Source: Moniliophthora roreri
Taxonomy: Eukaryota; Basidiomycota; Agaricomycetes; Agaricales; Marasmiaceae
Direction of reading: 5' to 3'
Assembly: GCA_001466705.2 (NCBI GenBank)
Contig: LATX02000078.1
Location: 1,164,606-1,228,605, forward strand
DNA: 64,000 bases
Shown: positions 46,750 to 58,800 of the stretch, in pieces
Position numbering within the stretch: position 1 is the first letter of the stretch
Layout: every line of letters begins with the position of its first letter
Translations under genes and position numbers: made by a program
The notes under the pieces: model-generated
The model's database searches: none
The model's input: the letters and a program-made list of their open reading frames with translations, nothing else
What the model was told of the DNA's origin: nothing

Positions 46750-49426
46750 ATGAACCATCCTCCCGATGATGCCTCCAAGCTCCCCTCTCCCATCCCACTT
46801 TCCTCAACTTCCGCTACATTTCCCATGACAAGTAATGAAGACACTCAACTCCCCAAGGTCGGCCAGCAGCGATGTTGTGAGTTCCTGGCTATACGATCAC
46901 GGTCGATCATTCATCACCTAAACCAATACGTCAGATTGGGCTTTACTTTCTTCAGACTTGCATTTCATATATCTCGACCCAGTACTTCAATATCACTTAG
47001 AAGAACAAGCAGGCTCACTTGTCGGGAAATCCCTGCTTTCTTTTGTACATCCAGACGAACAGAAGACGGCTGAAAACGACTTGGGCGGAGTCCTACGCCA
47101 GAATTCCTTGCACGGTAGCATTACCCGGTGCGCTTCATCAACTCTTGTTCTTCAGTCTCTGTTCACGAAATATACACGTTCCGTAGTGTCCGTTTTTCTC
47201 GTTTATCCCGAGTCCGACGTAAACTGGGCTTTACCGGTCCGTACGTTCTTCCCTTCGCGTCCGCAGAGAAAGTTACTTTGGACGAACATTACATGGCTGT
47301 CGACATTGTCATAAATTGGGCAGCAGACGGCCTTGTTTTGTGCTTCATACACGCCACGGTAGACATTGATCCTGTCAACGACAACAACCACATCGTCAGG
47401 TCTCCTTGGACCAATTGGTGCGGGACACCAATAATGACTCAGGAGCAGCTCCAAATTCTATCTGGAAGGCTTCTAGTTTGTGTTCCCCAGTATTCGCACG
47501 GCCGAATGTTTCAGATTCTTTCTAATACATCTGGGCGCCCTTTGCTCATGAGTTGGCCTCCAGAGGACCCGGAATCGCTGTATCCGAAACTAGCGGCCTT
47601 GGCGAACAAGATCGACTTTAGTCAGGGACCGAATGGAGAGTGTAGCAATGATTGTACGAATCCTGATGCAAAAACCAACTGCACGAGGAGGTTCTTTGGC
47701 ACAGGAGAGGTTCAAGGAATTGGAGCGGAGAGTATTTACATACCACATGGTAAGTGCATGGTCACCTGCAACTTAGGGGTTATCCGCAACATTGTTTTTC
47801 TACTGCCACCACACTTTGTCTCGTTCGCCCTCTCTTTCTCTCTTCATCGCTGACGTACACTATATTGTCTTGTGTTCTCAGGGAGTGTGATTTTCGCGTG
47901 CCATAAACTCAGATCCTCCCCTTCACAATCACCATCCTTCATACGCAAGGCTTCTTCTTCCTCAACTACATCGATCCCAGTAACCTCGTCAGCAACCATG
48001 GGCTACAACACTTCCTCCTCCTATTCGCATCCTCCTTCTCACCAATCGAATCAATCGTCTTTCTACGATCAGCAACATTACTCTCTTCCTCCATTGCAAT
48101 CGAGTACAACGCTACCTCCGCCTAGTGGCTACTCCTATATGGCCTCCCAGCACGCTCAGTATTCCAGTTACCCACATAGCTCGAACGCTTGGAATAGTCA
48201 ACCGGCTACACATCCTTCAGTTCAAAACCTTCGTGGAAGTTATTGGGGCCATGGGTCAAACTACGATGGCCAGGGCGCACCCTCGCCATTGTCTGTCAAT
48301 GGTGGAGCTCAAGACAATTATCGACCCCTTTCCCCGGGGTATTCCTCGTACTCTCCCACAACGCCGAGCAGTGCTGGTCCTGGAAACGACCACCTGAACG
48401 ACGATAATTCCTCTCCTGTCTCCGGTTCACCCCCGAGCGCAGACGTCGTCCCACCCCCCAGGCGGCGGGTGTCACCTGGTTCGCGAGAGTATGCCAGGGG
48501 CGAAGGGAATGGTTCCGGCGCTGGCAGAGAAGGAAGGAGTCATGGTAACAGGCCAGCTGGCGTTTTGAGGTGTAGCAGCTGCAAGGCCACCACGAGTCCA
48601 GAGTGGAGGAAAGGCCCTAGCGGCAAAAAGGAGTTGTGTAATGCGTCAGTCCTCACATTTAGCCCCTTATCGATGATGCACTTGTACTGACTGTTAGAAT
48701 AGATGTGGGCTGCGCTACGCTCGTTCCCGTGCCAAGAAGGAGGGGCATGTACCTTCCTCTGGTTCACGAAAACGAAAAGATAAGATCTTGAAGCCTGCAG
48801 TGCGAGATTCTGCTACTCCGCCCACTTCCGTGTCATCGAATGCCAGTTCCGTTGGACCTTCTCCTACCGGATATTCGGCTTCAGTAGCATCGTATCAACC
48901 ATCTTCGACGTCTTCGTATGGTTCTGCCTCTTTGCGACGTTCAGGTGCCAGTAGTTATGATGAGGCTAGTTTCTCTTCAGGCTCCGGCAGCGATATATAT
49001 ACGCATCGGGGCAGCTTAGGCACTCCGTCGCCTTCACCTCCCGCTGGAGGCGTCTCGACTGCATTTACCCACTACCCTTCTAGTCACCATTCTGAACATG
49101 GCGGACACCACGGCGCAGCGGGTCGAGCAAGTTACTACACTTCATCCGTCCCTTCACCCCTTGCCTCTGTACCTCCTACCACTCTTGCATCTCAAACTTA
49201 CGACGACGGTCGCGAAGCTTCTTCAGGAAGGAGAGAGGCACTTCCACCGACACCTGTAAGTGTGGACTCACGGTCCTACTACGAAACCACTGTCAGAGAT
49301 TCACGAAACACCGATTACCCGCGTTATGACACACTAGACAGACGTGAGGAACGGGGTTATGAGCGAGATTATGAAAGAGATTATGAACGAGAAGCCAATA
49401 GGGGAAGAGGTATAGTCAGCGGTTAG
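46750..49426 (+). CDS. PAS and GATA zinc-finger transcription factor, WC-2-like
   Basis: Nuclear regulator with the domain order of White Collar 2, the partner of the blue-light receptor WC-1 in fungi. The PAS domain begins after an intron: YLHFIYLDPVLQYHLEEQ, then SLVGKSLLSFVHPDE, then NSLHGSITRVRFSRLSR. A beta-rich second half follows (EKVTLDEHYMAVDIVINWAADG). A long Ser/Tyr/Pro/Gln-rich region leads to one GATA finger, [33 protein letters not shown], here shown by the Cys pairs C-x2-C and CNAC. The finger is split by an intron after CNA. The tail is basic (SGSRKRKDKILKP) and Ser-rich. Start at 46750 (MNHPPDDASKLP) is used. The open frame upstream overlaps the divergent ankyrin gene. WC-2 identity is probable. 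Another PAS/GATA class cannot be excluded. Confidence 0.82.
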
Positions 49427-50529
49427 TGGTTGGCTAATGCCTAAACACCTTTTCTTGGAGTGCTTGCTGGAGCAGGTACACATTCCGGATTTGTCGATAC
49501 ATGGATGCGTTTCCTTCGTGTCTCTTCTTGTTCGAGGCGATTTCTCCCTACGGGCTGCGTCTTTTCTTTTTTTTTTTTCCTGGATAACATTGGCCTTTTA
49601 TTCACATGTCCTCTATCCTTCTACCCTGTATGTTTGTATGTGGTCTACCTTTCGTCCTCATGTCGCCTCTACAGTCTGTTGTTTCATTCCCTGTCCTCTC
49701 GTCTGCATGTTTCCTTATAATAATGTCTCTGTCTCTGTCTCTCTCTGTCTCTGTCTCTCCCTCCTCTGAATGGATGATGGTTTTATGATACGTTTCCCTT
49801 ACCCTACTCTGGCATTACTACGTACTATACATGTTCTGTAGACACCTCTTCGGTGCTAAAGGTACCTTATTCTTGTGGCTTTTAGGTATTCCAATACTAC
49901 TGTAACTTTTGGTTGTAAAGATCCGAGACGGGGCATCGAACGATCACTGGTGGTATGTATTTCATACATGATCTTGAAGAGTAAGCTCAACAATCGGACT
50001 AATTGCTCCTCGATCGTCGACTTTGAGTGCACGATCGCCGGAGTCGATCGAAAGGTAGTCCCGATCTTGGATTATAACGTGTATTCAATGATCTAATCGA
50101 GTCCTGTCTGGCAAACCGACAAATGCGCCTTCGCTACAGTGTGCAGGACGGAAGGCCTAGTAGGAGAATGCAACAGGAACATAATCACACCGCTACACTG
50201 GCCTGAGCCTAGGCGGCGCTAATAATACATTTATGTGCGTCTACTGAAGCTGTTTCTCGTCCACTTGGCTAGGATCTATGTCAAGACAAAGATTCACCTC
50301 TAACATCGTCGGGGATGAATGGATCCGAGTCCTTTAGAGTTTTTGAAACTGTTAGGATAAGTGTTGAGCCTTGGTTAAAGTAGTACTACTCGGCGTTCCA
50401 TTTCATGCATTTGTGGGAGATTTATCTATTTTTCTGAGTGTGGCGAGAGTATCTCACTGTCTCAGACGCGACAGACAAGTTCAGAACCCGAGTAACTCCC
50501 CTTTTTGTCCTTGACGCGCACTACCAACT
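49427..50529. other. Intergenic region with TCTCTG microsatellite
   Basis: 3' region of the PAS/GATA gene and 5' region of SDS22. A T run lies at about 49567-49579. A TCTGTC/TCTCTG microsatellite lies at 49725-49763. No gene or RNA gene recognised in the remaining 750 bases. Confidence 0.5.
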
Positions 50530-52021
50530 ATGGCTGAACAAGAACGTGCGATTTCTGCTCCCATCGTCGACAAACAGGATAACAGTGATCAAACGTTAGT
50601 TTCTACTGGTGTCAAACCTATCTCAACTTACGCATAACTCAGGCCGATGACTGCTCGTGTTGCACTTCCCCAGAGGGATCAAACTCAGAGCTCTGACGAG
50701 GAAGAAGAGAAAGAGGAGGATTATGAGGTAGAGGAGGGTGATTTCCTGGCAGATTGGCCGGATGACACTGAGGTACCGTACGCGTTCAGACAGCAGAGTA
50801 TCACTAATTTTTACAAACACAGGAGCTCGAGCTTGTTCATTCCCGTATTGGAAACCTGGATGAGCTAAGACTCCCGAGGTTCGCCAACCATCTTAAAAAG
50901 CTTTGTCTTCGCCAGAATCACGTATCTCGTCTGGATCCTGAGGTCTTTCATCAGTTGACAAAACTTGAAGAGCTTGATCTGTACGATAACAAAGTCAAGG
51001 ATCTCGGTCCGGCGCTTGAAAAGCTTTCAAACCTAACGTGTGCTACCGTTTCTTTCTTGTAAGGCGACCGTGTTGATCCATTTCTTTGCAGTGTCCTCGA
51101 CCTTTCATTCAATCTCCTCAAGGCCATACCAGAGTCATTACAGCACTTAAAATCTCTTGAAACCGTTTTCTTTGTGCAGAACAAGATATCAAAGATCTCA
51201 GGACTCGATTTCCTCACCTCACTGCGCAGCCTCGAACTTGGCGGGAACAGGATAAGGGTACGCAACTAGCAGTCTGATTGATCGGGCGTCTGATTCTGTT
51301 TTCGTCAGAGGATTGAAAATCTTGGGAATTTAGTAAATCTGGAGGAGCTGTGGTTGGGGAAGAATAAGATCACAAAGCTCGAGGTACCTTCTATGCTGCT
51401 GGTATATTGGGATCATCATTCATGAAGACTTCGTCTAAAGGGCCTGTCAACATTGAAGAAGCTCAAGATTCTTTCTCTACAATCCAATCGTATAACTGTC
51501 ATTGAAGGCTTAGAAGAGCTAGCAGATTTGGAAGAGCTATACTTGAGCCACAACGGTGTCAAGAAAATAGAAGGACTACACAACAATGTTGGTCATCATT
51601 CACGCATTTCCAATCATCGAGTCACTCACAATGACCTATAGAAAAAGCTTCGGACCGTCGATGTCGGATGCAACTTCATAGAAGCGATCGAAAATCTTTC
51701 TCATCTCATAGAATTGCAGGAACTTTGGGTACGTTTTCATTTATATTCTTCTCGTCATTGGCTGATTGATCTGCTTTAAGATGAATGGAAATCAGATACC
51801 CGATCTACGCGCCTTGGACTCACAGCTTGCTCATATCACTTCTCTGGAAACCATCTACTTGGAAGGCAATCCATGTCAAAAGAATGACATGACCGGATAT
51901 CGCAGGAGGATTATGCTTGCGTTGAAGCAATTGAAGCAAATCGACGCGACGTGAGTCTTTCCTCTGCTCCTGGCAAGCCTCCGATGTCTGAGTGCTCCTA
52001 CGTAGATACGTGAAACTCTGA
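50530..52021 (+). CDS. SDS22: SDS22, leucine-rich regulatory subunit of protein phosphatase 1
   Basis: Nuclear PP1 regulator needed for mitotic exit and PP1 assembly. The acidic N-terminus (SSDEEEEKEEDYEVEEGDFLADWPDD, core DEEEEKEEDYEVEEGD) precedes about eleven 22-residue LRRs, for example LKKLCLRQNHVSRLD, LEELDLYDNKVKDLG, LTVLDLSFNLLKAIP, LRSLELGGNRIRRIENL, LEELWLGKNKITKLEGL, LKILSLQSNRITVIEGLEEL, LEELYLSHNGVKKIEGL, LRTVDVGCNFIEAIENL. The LRR cap ends in NPCQKNDMTGYRRRIML. A final small exon supplies the end ATYVKL and the stop at 52021. Eight or so introns of 50-60 bases separate the repeats. Start at 50530 is the first ATG in phase with the acidic exon. Confidence 0.93.
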
Positions 52022-52248
52022 CTAAAGATACGCGAATAGACCATCTTTGAACAATGACCTGTATATTATCTCGACGCTTGGATTGTATTGATTATCAGTG
52101 CCGATGTATTATTTACTTACCGTAGCATGAGACACGCAGCATGGTCAAATTTCGAAGACATATCAGCGTGGTCAACAAGCCGATCCGACGGTTGATTCTG
52201 AATCTTTGTCCTGCTTTCCCTCTCCCATCACATCAGACGAAAAAAAAA

Positions 52249-55200
52249 ATGTCTGCCTGGGATCCATCCGCTTCAATTTCCACCAATATCAGTCTTTCCG
52301 ATATCAGACGCGTCGCTAATTCGCCTGATCCAAATTATGAAACACCCATCTTACAGCTCATCTCAGAATCGAAGTCTAAAGGCTACAACAACATCTGTCT
52401 ACCTTTAACCACCGATGCCTGGAAGGAACGTTGGTCTGACATGTGTATCCTACCGGATGCATCGGGCGACGAAAAGAAGAAAAGAGAAAGTCGCCGAGAA
52501 AGCAGGATGTTTTTGAGTCGAGACGTCGTTGCGGACAAGAAGGCTGAAGTTTGGCGAGAAAGTCCCTGCTTTGAACGGGAGGAGGTCACTATCACGAGGC
52601 TTGGTGTGTTTCCCATTAAACTTTTCCGTTCTTTAGACTCTAAAGCATACTTCAGACGAAGCCGAAGGTGTCACAGCCATCATCTCTGAGTGGTTAGAGC
52701 TGGACACGGAGGATGACTGGATACGCTGTGATGCGGAAATTGTATTCGTCCTACTCTTCCAAGTGAATGCATCTGACACGTCTTTAGGCCCTTCAACAAG
52801 AACTGGCCTATGCATCATACCTCAACATACAAACTGCCATCTTACCTCCTCCACGGAATCGAGAATATGTGACATCCTATGCCCGAATTATCAACTCTTG
52901 TCTTCGCAATACTCCCTTCATGAATCTTGCTGTTCGCCTCCCAGTCTATGATCCTCAGACTATCAACGGTCCCTTATCACCGAATCTGGGAGCTTCACCG
53001 CGGTTGTCTAGGTCCTCTCCAGATTCCTCTATAAACTCAAGCTCAAAAAGCGCGACCAACGCGTCGCCTTCTACTCCATATATAACAGTGTCATCCGGAG
53101 GACTCAAGCTTTCCTCTGATACAGCCAAATCATTGGAAGCTCAAATAGACGCGGCATGGGAGGTCTGGGACCTGATAAGAGTAATATGCGAATACAACAC
53201 TCGGTTGTCATTAGGTTCGTGGATTTGGCTTAAATGTTCCAACAGCAACTGATGATGGTTCAAGCCCTCGACCTCACGCCTCCACTTCCTAACAGCCTTA
53301 GTGTTCTTAGCAAATTTTCAGCGGAGGCAGTTCGGTACATCTTCTTACCTGCATCCACGTTTATTGCAAATGCAAAAGGCTATCCCGTTCTTCCAAAGCC
53401 TACGCAAACTTTTATTCGGGACTCCATGGCTGTCGGTTTCATTCGTTATCTCGTCTAGTGTTACGCTGAAGATCATCGTTCAGCATAGGCCAAATATCGT
53501 TCTTTCGGGAGCCTCATCTGGTTTACACGCTCGTGGTGGTGAAGACGCCTATTCACAGTATGTCAAACATCTGGAAGCCACGAGTCCGGTAATACAGGCA
53601 GCCCAGAGGGCAGGAACTGTTGAGAACTTTGCTCAAGGGTATCAAGACTTCCTGCAAGCCCCGCTGCAAGTGAGTGCTATAACTTCGCATGATGCTCAGC
53701 CTCTTAACAATTAATAGCCACTCATGGACAATTTGCACTCTATAACATACCAAACATTCGAGCAAGATCCTGTCAAATATAGAAACTATGAAGAAGTGAG
53801 TTTGCAGTCGGTTGGTTTGGCCGGGTAGATTTGACGATACATTATTCAGGCCATTTACAGAGCATTGTTAGATATGGCCAGCGACCAGAGAATGCAAGTT
53901 TCTTATACGTCTTTCTTGTTGTCACTGCTAACGGAAACGGAAACAGAGTGATCTGTGTAGCCGGCGCTGGACGTGGCCCTTTGGTCGCTCGCTCATTAAG
54001 AGCTATTGAAAGGTCAAAACGAAACGCGTTCATTTACGCAGTAGAGAAGAACCCGAACGCATTCGTCACGTAAATAGCCTTCCGTGCCTTTTCATCTCCG
54101 TCTTACTGATGTCCTTCTCTCAGACTGCAACATCGCCTGCGTTCAGAATGGGTGGGCCAAGTGGAGCTCCTGTTCGGTGACATGCGCCTAGTCAATATAG
54201 GCGAAAAAGCAGATATCCTCGTTAGCGAGCTATTGGGCTCGTTTGGTGATAACGAGCTTAGCCCTGAGTGCTTAGATGGGGCGATGAGGTTCTTGAAACG
54301 TGAGTCAATAATCATTCGTCGCAAGGACCGGACCAATACTGACGTTTAGTCTCAGCTACTGGAATCTCGATACCGTCTTCGTACACGGCTCATCTCGCTC
54401 CACTGTCCTCATCAAAACTTTACAATGAGGCAAGATCTGTAAAGGACCTGAAAAGCCTGGAAACACCGTATGTGGTGATGTTTCAAGCAGTGAGCATCTT
54501 GAGTGGAGAAGGAGGAGGTGTAAGCGGTCAGTGTGGTCCCAAGATTCAAGAGTGCTGGGAGTTCGAGCACCCAAGGAAAGATGTCGTTCTGAATGAACAA
54601 GGTGAATTTTTTGGTCTACTTCCATTCGATATCGATGTGAACATTCAATAGGGCTTCCACCCACGAATAGCCACAACATTCGTTCGGCCAAGCTGAACTT
54701 CCATATCCCTCATGCCGGAGTGTTGCAGTGCGTTCTGTCGTCCTACTTCATGTTTTACACAAATTCGAGCTTTCGTGAAGTGGATTTGCAGGCTATTTTG
54801 AGGCCGTACTCTACGGTAATATTGGCTTGAGCATTCATCCCGAACGCAAAGATTCTATTTCGAAGGATATGCTGAGTTGGTTTCCATTGTTCTTCCCTTT
54901 GAGGGTATGTTCGAGAACAATCATTCATTATCAAGAAGACACGTTTACTCTTGCTATAGGAGCCGTTATACCTTCCAAGGAACTCGGAATTGCATGTATC
55001 CATTTGGCGATTGACGAACCGACGTCAGGTGTGGTATGAATGGCACGCGGAATCATTCTTGTCGGTTCAATACGCACCAATCGAATCTACAATGACGCCA
55101 AGTTTCTCCTCACCACGCTTGCCTGTTATCGGACGGTCTAGTTCTTTAGGCATGATGTCGCCTTCGCTGGGTGCCCCTAGTCCTCTCATTGATGCGGTGG

Positions 55201-55325
55201 AGATACCCCTTGAACGTAAAATGATGTACGAAGAACCTGAAGGAAGGTTGGCAACTGGACTATTGAAGATAGGCCACACCGGCTTGCACAATGCGGATGG
55301 GCGGAGTAGCTGGATGGGGTTGTAG
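52249..55325 (+). CDS. PRMT5-type protein arginine methyltransferase (Skb1/Hsl7)
   Basis: Type II arginine methyltransferase making symmetric dimethylarginine on Sm proteins and histones. It has an N-terminal TIM-barrel part ([54 protein letters not shown]) with a Ser-rich insertion of about 60 residues. The Rossmann domain follows, with the SAM loop [17 protein letters not shown], then AVEKNPNA. The double-Glu catalytic loop is [22 protein letters not shown]. The beta-barrel end shows FNHIP-type [25 protein letters not shown] (core [15 protein letters not shown]), SWFPLFFPL and VWYEWHAES. About twelve introns are needed. The ATG at 52249 ([11 protein letters not shown]) is preferred over the in-frame ATG at 52141, whose extension is not family-like. 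The stop is TAG at 55325. No lesion was found. Confidence 0.92.
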
Positions 55326-55803
55326 TCGTATCTCCAAAATCTATAGTGTCGATGTCAGAAGGGTTTGGCACATGATAAAATAAATGATACCTTCCAGATA
55401 CTACCATATCTGACTAGTATTGCAAGGGCACCGAAAGGCTGTACTATATTTGGCAATCAGGCATCAATGGATGCTTGGTATGCTGCAGGATGAAAGGCCT
55501 TGCAAGATGTGAAAGGGATCTGAAAGCTTGAAAGGAACCTGAAAGACTGAAAGAACTGAAAGTGGCAGGCGTGGCCCCGTTCTTTCTCCAGTGCCGCCCT
55601 TTCTTGGTCACGGTAACGTGATTGACATCCACGTGGCAGCTCTCTTTTTGCTCCGACTGCAGACTTGCTTCTCAAAGTTTCTGACGTTCTTTGACGGAGG
55701 ACTTATTTCTACTCGCTTCTTTTCTTTCCCTCCATCTACCTTCACGACGACCTGATACCCGGACCATCTAACTCTCCTAGAACTTCGCATAATATCACAC
55801 GAC
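55326..55803. other. Intergenic gap with GAAAG/GAAC repeats
   Basis: About 480 bases between PRMT5 and the large acidic-protein gene. At 55488-55565 the purine-rich words CTGAAAG and CTTGAAAGG recur about six times. No gene recognised. Confidence 0.5.
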
Positions 55804-58800
55804 ATGGCTTCCTCTGAGGTTCTTGGCGCCTCAGAAATCGACTCTGCGGAAGCGAAGAGCAACATAAACCCAGAAATTTCGTTGCTGGAGAAGAAAATGA
55901 ACGGGAATACCTTGGATTTGTTGGAGGGAAGGGACGTTACACTCGACGCGTCACAAGATACAATTGACATTGTCAGGGTATGTGCTTCCTCCCATCGCTG
56001 TCATGCCGTAAAGACGCTCAACTCACCCGCTCGTTCTTCGAAAATGCAGGATACCCATGCAAATGGCACTGAACCCAAGAGCCCCATTGATGGTTCCAAC
56101 GATGTTACCGTCGAAGTGGTGAACACAGGCGAGCCATTGGAGGATTTGGACGAGGTAAGCACTTTTCTGAACGATGAACGATGCTCTCTGCTTACCACGA
56201 AAAGGTCTTGAATGGCGATGGCAACGAGAGCAACGTCGCGAAGGCAACACCGCCTTCCGAAGCGGATGAAACCATACCTCTCATGAACGGATCCAAGGTC
56301 ATTCACCACTCACAATACATTGGACGATTGACTCATTTATATAAACTACAGGATTTGGATACCGTCTTGTCACCCAAAGCTTTCGAGGATGCCAACTTGG
56401 TCGACGTAACAGAGGAGAACACCGGTACCGAATCCGTTACCGCACCGGTTGCATACCAGTCTTCGGTGCCAGAGTCTGAAGTGGCCGGAGGGGCAGGCGC
56501 TCAACCTTTGGACACGGACTCCTCCGTGAAGGTTGCCGCGACTACCGAGCAGTGTGCCGAGCCCATCAAGGAGAACATGGTTTTAGCTTCCAACGATGTC
56601 GGTACTGTGGATGCGATTCCTGTCGCTCCGGATACCGTCGAAGATTCAGAAACAGCCAGTGCGGAGGGGTGGGAGCCTTTGACCGAGGGTATCAAGCCAG
56701 TGGAAGAAGCGGTCGCTGTGGAGGATGAGACGGAGAAAGGAACAAAAGATGCTACGGAGGAGACAGATATCGAGGAAGTCGCGAAACAACCGCTTGAAGC
56801 ACATGCACTCGAATCAACGACAACCCTCGACACTATTGCCACGGAAGACATAGCGACTGCCGAAAATTCAGAACCCATACCTGTGAAAGAAGGCGAAGCG
56901 GTCCCTGCTATCTTTGCTCCAGAATTCGGTTTGGCCGAGACAGGGTCTTCTGCGCCAGAGGCGGCACAGCAGGGACTCGTTCAAGACGCGGAGGAGACTT
57001 CGACAGGTGGGGCCTCCGATGCTGCTACTCCAGCTCCAGAGTCTGTTGTAGACCCTGTCCCTCACGTCCCAGACACGGTTGTTTCTCTGTCTGCCGAGGA
57101 CACCGAGGGACTTGACAAGGCCTCTGCAGACGTTGCAGGTGCTGCTTCTCCCGCTGCCATTGCCGGAGCCAACGAAGAAATTTCTGTTGCCGAGGATGCC
57201 GGACAATCTGTGGCCCAAGAGAACGAGGCTGCGGAACAGAACGTGATCGAGACTGCCAAGGACATCGACACAAAGGTAGAGGAAGAAGAAGCAAAGGAAG
57301 AGATTGAAAGATCTGGTATTCCTGAGGTTCAGGCTATTGAAGCAGCTGACATCAGTTTGGATTCGGAAGTCAAGTTTACGGTGCCAGAAACTACTGCGGT
57401 CGAGGACCTTCAAGTCGCCAAGGATGCCCGGGGAGATGCTGGCAACGATACAGTATCAGCAATAATTCCAGATGTTATCGATCCCATCCCAGCTGCTCCC
57501 GATATCACAGAGGAAGCAGTCGAACCTCTAACTGAAGGAGACAAAGCCAAAGAGCCTTTGGTGGAAGACATCAAGCAGAAGGAAGTTGTGACGCCGGTAG
57601 AGGAGGTTGAGAGTGAGCTCGCTGAGTCTACCCCCGTCAACGCGGAGATCGAGGAGACTGGTATCCCTGAAGTTCAGGCAGTTGAAGCAGTAGCTATCGA
57701 GCCGGAGTCGGAAGTCAAGTCCACGGTACCAGAACCCACTCCTATTGAAGACCTCCAGGTCGCCAAGGATGCGCAGGAAAATGTCAGCGACAACACAGCA
57801 TCAGCGGTAGTTCCAGATGTTGTTGACCCGATTCCAGCTGCTCCCGATACGGTGGGGCAAATAGTCAAACCTCCAGTTGGCGCCGAGGAATCCTTGAACA
57901 TCAAGCAAGAGGAAGTTACTGTCCCAGTGGAAGAGACTAAGACTGAGCTCACTGAGCCTGTCCCCATCGTTGACACCATTTCCCCCAAGGCAGGCGATGC
58001 TACGCTTAATAAAGAGGACCCTATGGCACAACCGGTCGACGCCGAGACGACTCAGGTGCAGAATGTGGTTTATGCAGCTGCTGACAAGGAGGACGTTTCC
58101 CCTGTTGAGGTTGAGAGCGCTCAGAATGGTGCCGAGGCGTCCGTAGCACATGTGAATGGGACTTCTGTTAATGTCGGAAAACCACTCAAGGAAGAGAATC
58201 TCGAAGAATCTGCAGCCGACCCAGTTTTGGACACCAACACCGAAACAACTATACACGTCAAAGAGTCGCTCAAGGAAACTGCACCCGAATCAGTTGTAAT
58301 CGAGACCGAAGTAGTAGAACCACTGGTCGTCTCCCAGGAAGCAGTGAAAGAGGATCTGCTTCCATCCGTCCCGGTGTCAGAAGATCAACCCCAAACTTCC
58401 GACACTAGTTTGGACGATACTCCGATCGAGGGAGGACGGTTGGTCCCCGTTTCCGAAACTGCCGAAGCCTCTATCAGTAGTGATTCACAAGTTCCGGACG
58501 GGAGCACTGCAGAAACTACCGCTGCGACTGAAGAGTCTGCCGTAGACGCTACGACCGACGAGAAGATCGTCCCCGTGGGCACCGAAGGAGTTGCTGATAC
58601 TCCCGTTGTCGATATCCCAGAAAGGAAGGAGAAAACGGAAGAGAAGGTTCCAATCGAGGAAACGGTCGAAGTCAAGGATAGTATCAAAGACGAAGTTGAT
58701 ACTGCGGGCGAGAATGTCGTTACGGCCGGAGATGACGGCGAGGATGAAGCTGAAGAGGCTGAGGAACCCGTCGTTGTTCCTAGACGTGCTCGTGCGTTGA

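Noticed and set aside
57025..57413. Minus-strand frames of 89-181 codons opposite the acidic-protein gene
   Set aside because: Mirror translations of the Glu/Val/Ala repeats.
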